From positions 1 to 50,626 of the forward strand of contig QKMY01000048.1 of the NCBI GenBank assembly GCA_003242895.1: DNA of 50,626 nt, in the 5' to 3' direction. This document shows positions 15,598-25,311 of the stretch, piece after piece; positions within the stretch are counted from its first letter, which is position 1; each line of letters begins with the position of its first letter. Source of the DNA: Candidatus Margulisiibacteriota bacterium (GTDB taxonomy: Bacteria; Margulisbacteria; Riflemargulisbacteria; GWF2-39-127). The position numbers and the translations under genes are program-made. Below the pieces are notes generated by a model, which saw nothing but the letters and a program-made list of their open reading frames with translations, ran no database searches and was not told where the DNA came from.

Positions 15598-17063
15598 GCT
15601 GGTAGGGCTCCTCTTTGGTCATGCGTTCCAGGGAGCAGATTGAATTGGGTTTCGCTATCTGTTATCGAAGGCAGAGAATTATTTGAGATGACATTCGTAT
15701 GATTCATGAAAACGGACATGAATATGTAGAGGATACCATTGAGTTGGACGTACAGATGGGGGTTCATGGTCAATCCGCCCACATAGTAGTTGAGAAAGAA
15801 TATGAGGAAGGTTGCGAGAAGCGGTTTGTCAATCGAAGGGAGTTGTGTGTATTTTCTGTATGACAGGTAGATGAACCCGATCGGAGCGAAGAATACGACG
15901 CATCCGACAACCCCTAATTCAATTAAAATGGTAACGAATATATTGTGCGCCGGACCTGAATCCGGGGTGATCCGGTCTCTCCGTCTGAAGTTGTCAAATC
16001 CCATGCCGGTAACCCAGTTATTTTTCAGCAGTATCGCAAAATCTTGATAAAAACCAACTCTGGTTGCCAGTGTTTCGGAATCATTTAGCCGTTCTTGAAG
16101 CTGAGGAGGCAGACCGGCAAAGTTGAGATAACAGGCGCTCAGGATTAATAATGCAGCGAGGCCTGCCACATATTTTATTTTGTTTTTCACAATAAACAGA
16201 AAATTGACGAAGTAAACGAGCAGTAAGCAAACATAGCTGGTACGGGATAGGGTGATGAGTACTCCTGCCGAAATTGCCACGATAAAGAAGGCCCATTTCA
16301 AGCGTTGTTTGTTACTATCTGCCGTATTATAGAAGTATAGTGACATTGCTACTGCAAAAGGAAGGAACAGCCCTGCGGTATTCGGATCGATAAACGGTCC
16401 GCTTGGCTGGAATACACCATGAGCCTCCAGGGTGTAATTATATACAAAGTTTTCGTAGATATCTGTAGGTGGAAGGAAAATATTTACTTTTGTGATAAGT
16501 TCGTAGATCAGGTATGGGACTGTGAGTGTCGAGAAATATACGATGTATTTCATCCATGAAAGGACATCTTTTTTTTGAATATCAGAGAACTTTGCCGTGA
16601 AGTAGTAGAGGATTGGGAATCCGAGTAAAAAGAAATTGCTTTTCGATTCCGGTGCGATACTCTTGGTAAGAGCTGAGATGAGCACCCAGATAACGGAAAA
16701 GAGCAGAATCCAGTCAACTAAATCGATGCGGAACGGAACTTTTTTCTGGTAGAGATTGAAGAAACTTTTTGCCATAAAGATACCCAGAAAAAGCAAAGGA
16801 TAATTGATGGTCAAAAAGCCGAACCTTATACCAAGTAAAGAATAAGAGTTCATCCAGATCGGCCACCAGATGACGCTTATAAAAAACAGGGTGTACAGGG
16901 TTGGAGTTCTGAGTTTTTTCATCAGAAAGAGAAATAGCAGGGAAAAGAGAAGTGCCGCGACAATCATTTTCCCGTTCTGAATAGTTAGATACCCCATTAC
17001 TAAGGACGAGAGTATTACCATAGAGTACTTGTATGTAAGGTTTTTTGCACTATCAAGATTCAT
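15594..17063 (-). CDS. Wzy/O-antigen-ligase-like membrane polymerase
   Basis: A 489-residue polytopic membrane protein with about 11-12 hydrophobic segments. The start at 17063 (MNLDSAKNLTYKYS) has GGAG seven bases upstream and avoids overlap with the previous gene. The Wzy_C-like region has the conserved Arg of SAGVLITLSRTSYVC and, in a large external loop, GMGFDNFRRRDRITPDSG with HNIFVTILIELGVVG. Such proteins join lipid-linked repeat units on the periplasmic face (polymerase) or transfer chains to acceptors (ligase). Because flippase, initiating transferase and length-control genes are all present, polymerase is the more likely role. Confidence 0.88.
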   Translation of the reverse strand: MNLDSAKNLTYKYSMVILSSLVMGYLTIQNGKMIVAALLFSLLFLFLMKKLRTPTLYTLFFISVIWWPIWMNSYSLLGIRFGFLTINYPLLFLGIFMAKSFFNLYQKKVPFRIDLVDWILLFSVIWVLISALTKSIAPESKSNFFLLGFPILYYFTAKFSDIQKKDVLSWMKYIVYFSTLTVPYLIYELITKVNIFLPPTDIYENFVYNYTLEAHGVFQPSGPFIDPNTAGLFLPFAVAMSLYFYNTADSNKQRLKWAFFIVAISAGVLITLSRTSYVCLLLVYFVNFLFIVKNKIKYVAGLAALLILSACYLNFAGLPPQLQERLNDSETLATRVGFYQDFAILLKNNWVTGMGFDNFRRRDRITPDSGPAHNIFVTILIELGVVGCVVFFAPIGFIYLSYRKYTQLPSIDKPLLATFLIFFLNYYVGGLTMNPHLYVQLNGILYIFMSVFMNHTNVISNNSLPSITDSETQFNLLPGTHDQRGALPA

Positions 17064-17088
17064 TTTGAGCTCCTTATTCTGTTTTTTA

Positions 17089-18210
17089 TCAAAGTATTTG
17101 CCGGTATATCCCTGTAAGGCTGTCAATATAAACGTTAATCAGAAAACTCTTTGTTACTATTTTTTCGGCTTCGCAGCCCATTTTTATTTTTTCGAGCGTA
17201 TTGGTGATAAAGAACTTCATATGTTCATGTAGTTTTGCTGTGTCCATAGGATCAGCTAATAACCCGTTAACGTGGTCAGTTACCAGAGTTTTCATGATGC
17301 CGACGTTACTGACTATTGCCGGTAATTTTCTGTACATCGCTTCCAGCAGCACCATCGGCAATCCTTCCCAGAGTGATGGCAGAATGAATATGTCGGAAGC
17401 ATTCAACAGGTCTGCAACATCTTTCCTGATACCTAGGAGTATAACGTTTGAGGATAGTTTGTGTTTCTCTATGTGCATAGTTATGTCGTTTTTTAATATG
17501 CCGTCACCAGCTATCAATAATTTTGCATTGTGATATTCTTTGACAACAAGAGAAAAAGCTTCGATTAAGTACCTGTGTCCTTTTTGTTCTGTCAGGCTGG
17601 CTACGTTTATGAAGACGAAATCATTCTCTGCCAGGCCAAGCTCTTTTCTTACACTTAGCCGATCTTTGCTAACGGCAAACTCTTTTTCGTTAATGCAGTT
17701 ATTGATGATGACCAGTGTCTTTTTTTGTTTGCTGTTTAACTTAAGGGTTTCTACAAGTGACAAATAGACTGGGAGTGAACATGCGATTGTCCTCGAACGT
17801 GACCGGAATGTAACCCTGTCAAAAAAATCCCAATACCATTTTCTGTTGAAAAGTACATTATGTTCATGAACGACTATCGGTATCTTGAGCAGCTTGGCGC
17901 ATATATATCCATGAAGTGACGCTCCCCATAGATGGGTATGGACTACGTCCGGAGAGATGAGCTTTAATATTTTGTACAGTTTTGTAGTAATTTTGGGGTT
18001 ATATGCTTTTTGTGCATCAGGGAAAAGATGTAGTAATGGTATTCCCATTTCTTTTAGTTTTTGGGAATAATAGCTATCACTTTTGCCCAGGATTGATAGC
18101 ACGGTGATATCCGATTTCCCTTGTTCCTGTAATCCGGCAGCTATATTAACGACCATTCTTTCAGCACCGCCGATAGCATCAATATTCCAGATAATTTGGC
18201 AAATATGCAT
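17089..18210 (-). CDS. GT4-family glycosyltransferase
   Basis: A 373-residue protein starting MHICQIIWNIDAIGGAERMV, with the Gly-Gly-Ala-Glu acceptor loop. THLWGASLHGY and HEHNVLFN follow in the N-domain. The donor domain shows FINVASLTEQKGHRYLIEAF, LLIAGDG and the EX7E motif in SLWEGLPMVLLEAMY. It is a typical retaining GT4 enzyme for repeat-unit assembly. It lies 25 bp upstream of the polymerase start, in the same operon. The ribosome site is weak (GGGGGGAATAGTAA). Confidence 0.92.
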   Translation of the reverse strand: MHICQIIWNIDAIGGAERMVVNIAAGLQEQGKSDITVLSILGKSDSYYSQKLKEMGIPLLHLFPDAQKAYNPKITTKLYKILKLISPDVVHTHLWGASLHGYICAKLLKIPIVVHEHNVLFNRKWYWDFFDRVTFRSRSRTIACSLPVYLSLVETLKLNSKQKKTLVIINNCINEKEFAVSKDRLSVRKELGLAENDFVFINVASLTEQKGHRYLIEAFSLVVKEYHNAKLLIAGDGILKNDITMHIEKHKLSSNVILLGIRKDVADLLNASDIFILPSLWEGLPMVLLEAMYRKLPAIVSNVGIMKTLVTDHVNGLLADPMDTAKLHEHMKFFITNTLEKIKMGCEAEKIVTKSFLINVYIDSLTGIYRQIL

Positions 18211-18237
18211 TTACTATTCCCCCCACTTTTTTATGAC

Positions 18238-18263
18238 GGGAGGGCATATAATTCATGCCCCCC
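18238..18263. repeat. Intergenic palindrome (family copy 2)
   Basis: GGGAGGGCAT, an 8-bp centre TATAATTC, then the matching ATGCCCCCC. It fills the 63-bp gap between two glycosyltransferase genes inside the operon. It resembles the copy at 6661-6688 in its GGGC-rich arms and TATAATT centre. Confidence 0.55.
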
Positions 18264-18273
18264 AATAGCATTT

Positions 18274-19449
18274 TTATAGAACTCGTGATGTTTCTTCTAC
18301 GACGCTGTTCGGTATTTGAGACATGAATATCCTCTCGATCGTGACGGCATTACTTTCCCAACTGAACTTGTCGGTTACGTAACGTTCACCGTTTGATCCG
18401 ATATTTTTCCTGAGATTTTCATTCTCTACATATTTCCTGAGGTTATATACCAGTGAATCTATGTCGTCCAGATTGATGAGGTTCCCTGTGACATTATTCT
18501 CCACAAGGTTTTTTAGCCAGCCTACGTTACTCACGATGACCGGCAATCCGTAATACATGGCTTCAAGAGTTGCAATCGAAAACGATTCATAGGTTGAAAG
18601 AAGTGCATATATATCTGATGCAATATAATATTTGTAGATATCTTTGTTGTCTACAAATCCTGTAAAAATAACATTTTTTTCCATATGTAACTGTTTGACC
18701 AGTTTTTCCAGGCGGTGTCTTTCTTCTCCATCTCCTACGATCATGAGCTTAACAACCTTTTTCGTGCTGTCGATGAGCTGCTTGACCCCTTTAATCAGGA
18801 ACGCGATATTTTTCATGTTGATAAGTCTTCCTACATAGATAACCGCTAATTCATCATCTTTTATTTGATGTTGGGCCCTCATCAATTTCCTTATATCCAG
18901 CTTATTATGGATTTCGACTAGGTTAGGTGAAGGTGGAATGTTGATGCAGTTAACATTTTCTTTTTTTAAGTAATGGTATGTGTCCCCATTAACGATAACA
19001 AAAGGTAGTTTTTTTATGACCTTTAACAATACCGGGTCTGGTGGCCCAGGGAACCGTATTATTGTCGGGGTGTCATAATGTGCTTTAATTTTTTTATTCA
19101 GATGCGGTAACGTAAGTATCCAGATAGCGTCATAATAATTAAATTTATCATTCTCTTTAAGGTAATTGAATACTTCTGATCCCCACCAGTAATTATCCAG
19201 ATGCCATAGTTTCCCAAGCCCTTTTACTTTAAACGGCAATTTAGTAGCCAATTTGCTTAAATATGGCGTGTAAATATAGTGAGTTTTAAATTCGTTAACA
19301 GGGAAGGGGACCTCTCCATTTTTTTTGCATCCGGTAATAAACTCAATTTCGTGATTCCTTTTTTGCAGTCCTTTTGCAGTATTGAGATCAAATGTTTCAC
19401 CTCCCCCGCGCCAGAGTCCCATTACACGATTAACAAATAGTATTCTCAT
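18274..19449 (-). CDS. GT4-family glycosyltransferase
   Basis: A 391-residue protein starting MRILFVNRVMGLWRGGGETF. The donor domain has VIYVGRLINMKNIAFLIKGV, LMIVGDGEERHRLEKL and the EX7E motif in STYESFSIATLEAMYYG. AGGAGGAAC lies upstream of the start. It is the first glycosyltransferase of the operon after the three PaaK-like genes, 15 bp from the nearest of them. It is likely to add a sugar to the lipid-linked unit. Specificity cannot be told. Confidence 0.92.
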   Translation of the reverse strand: MRILFVNRVMGLWRGGGETFDLNTAKGLQKRNHEIEFITGCKKNGEVPFPVNEFKTHYIYTPYLSKLATKLPFKVKGLGKLWHLDNYWWGSEVFNYLKENDKFNYYDAIWILTLPHLNKKIKAHYDTPTIIRFPGPPDPVLLKVIKKLPFVIVNGDTYHYLKKENVNCINIPPSPNLVEIHNKLDIRKLMRAQHQIKDDELAVIYVGRLINMKNIAFLIKGVKQLIDSTKKVVKLMIVGDGEERHRLEKLVKQLHMEKNVIFTGFVDNKDIYKYYIASDIYALLSTYESFSIATLEAMYYGLPVIVSNVGWLKNLVENNVTGNLINLDDIDSLVYNLRKYVENENLRKNIGSNGERYVTDKFSWESNAVTIERIFMSQIPNSVVEETSRVL

Positions 19450-19464
19450 AGTAGTTGTTCCTCC

Positions 19465-20865
19465 TTATTTCGTTAGATTGGCGGCCATCTGGGCAGTATT
19501 TCTATTTTTGTTCCAGATGATCTCTGGGTCAACTTTGGAAATAATAAACTGTACTTTTCCCGAAGGCGCTTTAGGAATAGAATCAATAAAGTGTATATCC
19601 AGTGTGCAATCTTTACCTATAAAATCTCTGATTTTTTTTAGAGACAGTTCAAAGCTGATGCTATTAAAATTGCTCATTTTTACGATATACAGTGTGAACT
19701 TTTCTAACGATTCCTGGACGAACTGATAGGCTTTTATTCCTTCGATCCCAAAAAAATACTGATTGAAATACCAGCCATGAACAATTTTTCCATTTTTGAG
19801 AATGACATGGTCCATGCTTCTGCCGAGGATTTCTTTTAAAAGAATAGTTTGCATACCGCAGGTACATTTTTCCTTGCTTAATGTTCCTATATCCCCTACT
19901 TTGTAACGGATAAACGGCATTCCGAGATTGTTGAGGTTAGTAAGGATGATTTCTCCCGGTTTGTCGTAGACCTCTTCTCCGGTTTCCGGATCGATGCATT
20001 CGACGATGACGTTGTCCATAAATATATGGAACCCTGAGTGCCGTTTACATTCGCACGCCATTGCGCCTACTTCACGTCCGCCATATCGGTTGAAGCATTT
20101 CACGCCGAACGTATCTTCTATAGTTTTTCTCATGTGCGGGTAAAGGGTTTCTGAGGTAGTTGAGATGGAAATCTTTGGATATGAGGGTATGATCCCTTTT
20201 GCATTCAGATAACTTGCCAGGAGATATATGGAAGAGCTTGAGGCCATAATAAATTCCGGTTCGTGTCGTGTCATATCTTTATGGAATTGTTCTATTTTTA
20301 AGTCTGACATATCAAATGCATCATAGAACCTGGTATTCTGCCAGAATAGCTTTGATTTTTTTGAGAAAGCTTTCCTATCGCGAGGGGCGCCCCAGAGCCG
20401 GGCACTTCTGGCCCCCCAGTACCATCCGCTCATTTCATTAATGATCATCATCGAAGCCCAGATATGGTCCTTATAGTTCTGGTCTTGGTAAAAGGTGAGC
20501 GGTTCCCCGGTAGAGCCTCCGCTGGAGTTTGGGTAAAGACCTATGGGATTTTTTACGATAAGATTTTTGATTTCTTTTCTGATGATATCTTTGGTAAGGA
20601 TGGGGAACTTCTTTAGGTCGGCAATCGTGAAGTTGCTTATCGGTTTTTTTACTGTATCGATTGTTTTTTTATAGTATGGGGTGGTATATGCAGCCATTAA
20701 CAATTTTCTCATTTTTTTTTCCTGATACTTTTCTATGACACTTCTATCCTGGTATTGAATGCTTTTTTTCTCTTTATAGAGTTTCCAGAGTTTTTTCTTG
20801 AATAAATGGGATGCTTTATATTTATATGAACTTTTGCAAAAGGCATCTTGCAGCCTGTTAATCAT
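19465..20865 (-). CDS. PaaK/CapK-like adenylate-forming enzyme (paralogue 1)
   Basis: A 466-residue protein of the phenylacetate-CoA-ligase-like (CapK) family. Visible motifs are the Ser/Thr/Gly-rich AMP loop SSGGSTGEPLTFYQDQ, ISTTSETLYPHMR, RYGGREVGAMACECKRH, RYKVGDIG and C-terminal KAPSGK with the expected catalytic lysine. Cysteines in ACEC and CTCG may bind a metal. Family members activate a carboxylate as an acyl-adenylate. In capsule loci CapK-like proteins are common, but their substrates are poorly defined. No acyl carrier protein or acyltransferase gene is adjacent. GGGAGGAATTATT precedes the start. It is the last of three tandem paralogues, which suggests activation of several acyl or amino-acyl decorations, or one complex. 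Confidence 0.88.
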   Translation of the reverse strand: MINRLQDAFCKSSYKYKASHLFKKKLWKLYKEKKSIQYQDRSVIEKYQEKKMRKLLMAAYTTPYYKKTIDTVKKPISNFTIADLKKFPILTKDIIRKEIKNLIVKNPIGLYPNSSGGSTGEPLTFYQDQNYKDHIWASMMIINEMSGWYWGARSARLWGAPRDRKAFSKKSKLFWQNTRFYDAFDMSDLKIEQFHKDMTRHEPEFIMASSSSIYLLASYLNAKGIIPSYPKISISTTSETLYPHMRKTIEDTFGVKCFNRYGGREVGAMACECKRHSGFHIFMDNVIVECIDPETGEEVYDKPGEIILTNLNNLGMPFIRYKVGDIGTLSKEKCTCGMQTILLKEILGRSMDHVILKNGKIVHGWYFNQYFFGIEGIKAYQFVQESLEKFTLYIVKMSNFNSISFELSLKKIRDFIGKDCTLDIHFIDSIPKAPSGKVQFIISKVDPEIIWNKNRNTAQMAANLTK

Positions 20866-20937
20866 AATAATTCCTCCCTCTCAGGTTATTGTTTAGTCAT
20901 GATATTCGTTATGATAAAGCCATAAAGTGATCTGTCG

Positions 20938-22347
20938 TTATACTCTGGTAATCATTTTTGTTGATCTGCTTATCAGGGTTTTTTCTTTTTTCTGTCCAGC
21001 TGCCTCCGGGTTAATTTTCGAAATAATATATTCCCTGTGACCTGGTGAAGAATCCGGGATTGCTTCTACGAACTTGATCTCTATTGACGCGGTTTCTCCA
21101 AGGATTTTTTTCATTTTATTAAGAGGATCATTAAGGCTATTGATGTTGAAACAGTCCATTTTAAGTATATTCAGCGTATAGCTGTTGAATGTCTCCTGGA
21201 CAAACTGGTATGATTTGATTCCTTCTAAAGGGAAGAGTGCCTTACTTAACATCCAGCCGTTAATGTGGTTCCCATTTTCCAATACAACATTAGCAGTACT
21301 GTTTTTAAAAATCTCTTTAATTAACGGAGTGCTCATTCCACATGAGCAGTTTTCTTTGGTGAGTGTGCAGGTATCGCCGATTTCATATCGTATAAATGGC
21401 ATTCCATGATTATTTAGATCAGTAATTATAAGCTTGCCTGGCCTGTCGTAGGCTTCTTCTCCTGTTTCCGGATCAAGGCATTCCACAATCACATTATCCA
21501 TAAAAACATGAAGTCCGTTATGTTTCCTGCATTCACCGGCAATTTCTTCGATTTCGCGGCTACCATAATGATCAAAACATTTAACGTTAAACGTCTCTTC
21601 AATTGTTTTTCTCATATATGGGTAAAGTGTTTCCGATGTAGTTGATATTGATAGTTTTGGATAATTAGGAATAATACCTTTGGAGTTAAGATAGGCAGCA
21701 AGCAAATAGATTGAAGATGTGTGCGCTATAATGAATTCCGGCACACGAGCGGTCATCATACGGTGGAATTCGTTCAGTTTGTTTTCTGACAAGGGAGATG
21801 CGTCATAAAGCTGGGTATTATGCCAGAAATGGTCTAATTTTTTAGAAAAATATTGTTTGTCTTTTTGTTTGCTCAATAATCGTACGCAGCATGCCCCATA
21901 GAACCATCCGCTCAGCTCATTCCTGATCAGCCTTGATGCCCAGGCGTGATCTTTATAGTTTTGGTCCTGATAGATGTTAATCGTACCTCCGGTAGGTCCT
22001 TCAATCGAATTACGGTGCAGGACTGCCGGGTTCTGAATGATGAGATTACCTGCTTGCTGCTCAATAATATCCTTGGTAAGGATTGGGAACTTTTTTAGAT
22101 CCTTAAGTACTACTTCGTTTATCGGCTTTCCCAGTGAGTCTATAATCTTTTTGTAGTATGGGGTCTTATATGCCTTGGTAAATAAGACCTTTAGTTTGCT
22201 CAACTGGTATTTTTCAATTATGCTTTTATCTGCATAGTTAATTCTTTTTTTCTCATCGTATAGCTTCCACATATTTTTTTTTATAAGCTTAGATAGTTTT
22301 TTCTTGGCTTTACTTTTACATAGGGCATCTTGTACTTCGCTGATCAT
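20938..22347 (-). CDS. PaaK/CapK-like protein with altered active site (paralogue 2)
   Basis: 469 residues; start at 22347 (MISEVQDALCKSK), with GGAGT seven bases upstream. It aligns end to end with its neighbours on both sides but has lost key residues. The AMP loop reads SIEGPTGGTINIYQDQ instead of SSGGSTGEP; RYGGRE is HYGSRE; ACEC is AGEC (one of four conserved cysteines lost); and the C-terminal SGK/TGK is SPGHREY, so the catalytic lysine is missing. These coordinated changes suggest a catalytically inactive or repurposed subunit, perhaps partnering an active paralogue. The reading frame is intact, so it is not an ordinary pseudogene. Confidence 0.85.
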   Translation of the reverse strand: MISEVQDALCKSKAKKKLSKLIKKNMWKLYDEKKRINYADKSIIEKYQLSKLKVLFTKAYKTPYYKKIIDSLGKPINEVVLKDLKKFPILTKDIIEQQAGNLIIQNPAVLHRNSIEGPTGGTINIYQDQNYKDHAWASRLIRNELSGWFYGACCVRLLSKQKDKQYFSKKLDHFWHNTQLYDASPLSENKLNEFHRMMTARVPEFIIAHTSSIYLLAAYLNSKGIIPNYPKLSISTTSETLYPYMRKTIEETFNVKCFDHYGSREIEEIAGECRKHNGLHVFMDNVIVECLDPETGEEAYDRPGKLIITDLNNHGMPFIRYEIGDTCTLTKENCSCGMSTPLIKEIFKNSTANVVLENGNHINGWMLSKALFPLEGIKSYQFVQETFNSYTLNILKMDCFNINSLNDPLNKMKKILGETASIEIKFVEAIPDSSPGHREYIISKINPEAAGQKKEKTLISRSTKMITRV

Positions 22348-22402
22348 AGAATTACTCCTTTCGACAAACAGTTGAGGAACAATCAACAGGTAGTCTTTTT
22401 TA

Positions 22403-23773
22403 TTAATTTTTTTTTAAGGTCCATATGTTTTCAGGGTTTACTTTCGATGATACATATCTATATTTCCCTGTAGGAGTTGTTGCTACCGATTGGATAAATT
22501 TGGTCTCGAGAACAGAATCCTGCCCGATGACCTTCTTTATCTCATTTATTGCGTTATCGAATCCCAGATTATCGAAGGTGTCCGTTTTTACTATGCTGAG
22601 AGTGAACTTTGATAGAGAATCCTGTATGAATTGGAAGGCCTTAATTCCTTCCAGCCCGAGCAGTTTTAATGCGAAAAAGCATCCGTGAATTATCCTCCCG
22701 TTTTGCATCGTAAAATGCTCGGTATTCCGCCCTATTATCTGTTTGAAACGTAACGTGTTCCGTCCGCATTTGCATCTTTCTTTTGAGATGATGCCCACAT
22801 CTCCTATCCGGTACCGTATAAACGGCATCCCGTGGTTATTGAGGTCAGTCACCACAATTTCACCGGGGCTATCAAAAACCTCTTCTCCGGTTTGCGGATC
22901 GAGGCACTCAATAATGACATTATCCATCATAATATGCAGGCCATTGTGGGCTTCGCATTCACAGGCTATTGCACTTATTTCCCTTCCACCGTAGCGATTA
23001 AAGCATTTAACTCTGAAAACGCTTTCTATTGTTTCTCTCATGTGCGGATAGAGCGGCTCCGAGGTTGTAACAATGGATATTTTTGGATAGTTTGGCTTAA
23101 TACCCTTGGACTTAAGAAATTTAGCAAGGAGGTACATCGATGAGGCATAGGAGATAATTATTTCCGGCTGAAACAAAGACATGTCGGCATGATATTCTTC
23201 AAGCTTGTTTTCTGACATGTCAAAAGTATTATAAAAACGGGTGTTTTGCCAGAAAAGGTTTGATTTTTTATTGAAAGCATTTTTATCTTGCAGAGCACCC
23301 CAGAGTCTGGCGTACCGTGCCCCGTAATACCATCCGCACATCTCGTTTATTATCATCATTGAGGCCCATATATTATCCCTGTAATGTTGGTCCTGGTAGA
23401 AATGTACCGGTTCTCCTGTTGATCCGCCGCTGGCATTGGGGAACAGATATTTTATATCCTTCACAATAAGGTCGTGCTTTTTTTCCCTGATAATTTCTTT
23501 TGTCAGAATTGGGAATTTTTTGAGATCTTTAAAGGTTATATTGTCTATGGGCTTATTCAGCGCGTCTATATATTTTTTATAATAGGAGGAATTTTCTGCC
23601 ATTTTTAATAAGATTTTTAATTTGTCGAGCTGGATATCTCTAATTTCATTGCGGTCGAGATATTGGACTCGTTTTTTTTCATAATAAAGTTTCCAGGTTT
23701 TTCTTTTGAGAAACTGAGAAACTTTTTTTTTGTATATGTTTTTACAAATCAAATCTTGTACATCTTTTGGCAT
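22403..23773 (-). CDS. PaaK/CapK-like adenylate-forming enzyme (paralogue 3)
   Basis: 456 residues starting MPKDVQDLICKNIYKKK. The family motifs look intact: NASGGSTGEPVHFYQDQ, VTTSEPLYPHMR, RYGGREISAIACECEAH, RYRIGDVG, CKCG and the C-terminal TPTGKYRYVSSKVNPENIW with the conserved lysine. It is the first of the three tandem copies in transcription order, 43 bp after the flippase stop. GGAGGAATTAAAAGAA precedes the start. It probably activates a carboxylic acid with ATP for polymer decoration. The three copies share the unusual N-terminal Cys/Lys-rich segment and so arose by local duplication. Confidence 0.88.
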   Translation of the reverse strand: MPKDVQDLICKNIYKKKVSQFLKRKTWKLYYEKKRVQYLDRNEIRDIQLDKLKILLKMAENSSYYKKYIDALNKPIDNITFKDLKKFPILTKEIIREKKHDLIVKDIKYLFPNASGGSTGEPVHFYQDQHYRDNIWASMMIINEMCGWYYGARYARLWGALQDKNAFNKKSNLFWQNTRFYNTFDMSENKLEEYHADMSLFQPEIIISYASSMYLLAKFLKSKGIKPNYPKISIVTTSEPLYPHMRETIESVFRVKCFNRYGGREISAIACECEAHNGLHIMMDNVIIECLDPQTGEEVFDSPGEIVVTDLNNHGMPFIRYRIGDVGIISKERCKCGRNTLRFKQIIGRNTEHFTMQNGRIIHGCFFALKLLGLEGIKAFQFIQDSLSKFTLSIVKTDTFDNLGFDNAINEIKKVIGQDSVLETKFIQSVATTPTGKYRYVSSKVNPENIWTLKKN

Positions 23774-23816
23774 TTCTTTTAATTCCTCCTGGACATTTGA
23801 TTAATTCTCCAAGCTA

Positions 23817-25298
23817 TTACGTGCCGTTTGCATTATCCCAATTAAGCATTTTTTCTTTTTTGAAATAAAAGGCAGCAACCCCAACTAATAATAAAATGTT
23901 GATGATGAGTGTTTTGGTTAGTAAGAATATAGTGTTATCCATGGTAAGAAAATAGGTATTGATGTAATATCCTGTGATAAGTCCCAATGCGGCCAAAGAG
24001 GCAAAGGTAATATCTCTACGCCAGATATAATTGATAGAGGCGTCTTTATATTTATACTGAACGATGGCAATCCCTACTATATAACCGATAGACTGGGCTA
24101 TAGAGAACCCGATTAAGCCGAAAGTAAGCCCGAAAATAATTTCCAGGATTACGGTTGTTGCTCCTACATAAAAGGAAAGTGCAAAGCCTTCTTTAGGAGA
24201 TTTATAGAGATATACTCCTATATTTGACAGTAAATAAAGGGTGTACGTGATTATGGATATGGCTAAGACGTTAAGTAAATAATAGTATTCAGTGAATTTT
24301 TCTCCACCCAGCAAAAACATAAACAATTTGCTGTTCAGAAAGATAACCGAGACACCGATGAGAACCAGGGATATGAGTATCTGATAGACACGGCCAAGAT
24401 TATTCTTGAAGACCAGTAGCCCCTTTGATTTTATTTCGGCAAGTTTTGGCGTTACCGTATCATAGATAGCTTCAAAAACCAGCGTAATTAAATTGATTAT
24501 TTTTTTCGCAATGAAATAAATAGCGAGTTTTTCAGGATTAAAGAGGAACGCGATGAGCATTTGATCTGCCTGGGAGAACATGAACCGCATAATTCCCTGT
24601 CCGTAAAACGGGAATGAAAATTTGATGTATTCTTTTGCCGAATAACCATTATATTGGCTGAACAGAAACTTGCTCATACCAATAAATCCGCAAATAACGC
24701 CTAACAGCGTTCCGAGGAGAAATCCCAGCATTATGCCGTGCAGTTTATATCCCAGTAATATGAATATCAGCGCAAATGCCCGTTGCGAGACATTCGTAAT
24801 AATGTTTAAGAAAGCAAGCATTTTGAATTGTTGCAGCGTCTGATAGAGTAAGATGAACCGATCAAAAATCGTATAGAAGAAGCTGTTAACAATTATCCAG
24901 TCGATGAAAACTGCCAGGTCTTTTGATTTCAGGAAAATTGAAGCAATATAGGTATCAATACCAAATCCTGCCAAACACAAGAGTAATGTTGCGAAGGTAG
25001 AGGCGATCATTGTGATCTTGATGATATCGCCGGTTTTTGTGTGTTCTTTTTTTGCGAGCAATTCTGGGATCAGTCGTAGCGCCGTACTGTTCAACCCTAA
25101 ACCGCCAAGCATTCCAAGTAAGGAATAGAAAATAAAGAGAACTGCAAAGATTCCGAGTTCGGTCTGGTCCAGAATCCGGGAGATATAGCCTATGAAAGCC
25201 AGAGAAATAAATAGCAGGCTTATTTTGGTTGAGAGATTGATGAAACTATTGAGTGCTAAGCTTTTGCCTGCAATTTTTTTCTTTATCATTTTAAGCAT
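23817..25298 (-). CDS. Wzx-like polysaccharide flippase
   Basis: A 493-residue MATE/MOP-superfamily membrane protein with about 12-14 hydrophobic segments. The N-terminal helix has SLALNSFINLSTKISLLFIS and FIGYISRILDQTELGIFAVLF, typical of Wzx and related flippases. The start at 25298 (MLKMIKKK) has GGGA seven bases upstream and avoids overlap with the deacetylase gene. It should move undecaprenyl-diphosphate-linked repeat units to the periplasmic face for the Wzy-like polymerase at 15594-17063. Confidence 0.92.
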   Translation of the reverse strand: MLKMIKKKIAGKSLALNSFINLSTKISLLFISLAFIGYISRILDQTELGIFAVLFIFYSLLGMLGGLGLNSTALRLIPELLAKKEHTKTGDIIKITMIASTFATLLLCLAGFGIDTYIASIFLKSKDLAVFIDWIIVNSFFYTIFDRFILLYQTLQQFKMLAFLNIITNVSQRAFALIFILLGYKLHGIMLGFLLGTLLGVICGFIGMSKFLFSQYNGYSAKEYIKFSFPFYGQGIMRFMFSQADQMLIAFLFNPEKLAIYFIAKKIINLITLVFEAIYDTVTPKLAEIKSKGLLVFKNNLGRVYQILISLVLIGVSVIFLNSKLFMFLLGGEKFTEYYYLLNVLAISIITYTLYLLSNIGVYLYKSPKEGFALSFYVGATTVILEIIFGLTFGLIGFSIAQSIGYIVGIAIVQYKYKDASINYIWRRDITFASLAALGLITGYYINTYFLTMDNTIFLLTKTLIINILLLVGVAAFYFKKEKMLNWDNANGT

Positions 25299-25311
25299 AA
25301 TAATTCCCTCT

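Noticed and set aside
20938-22347. Middle PaaK-like gene as a simple pseudogene
   Set aside because: The frame is intact over 469 codons with a good ribosome site; only catalytic residues are changed.
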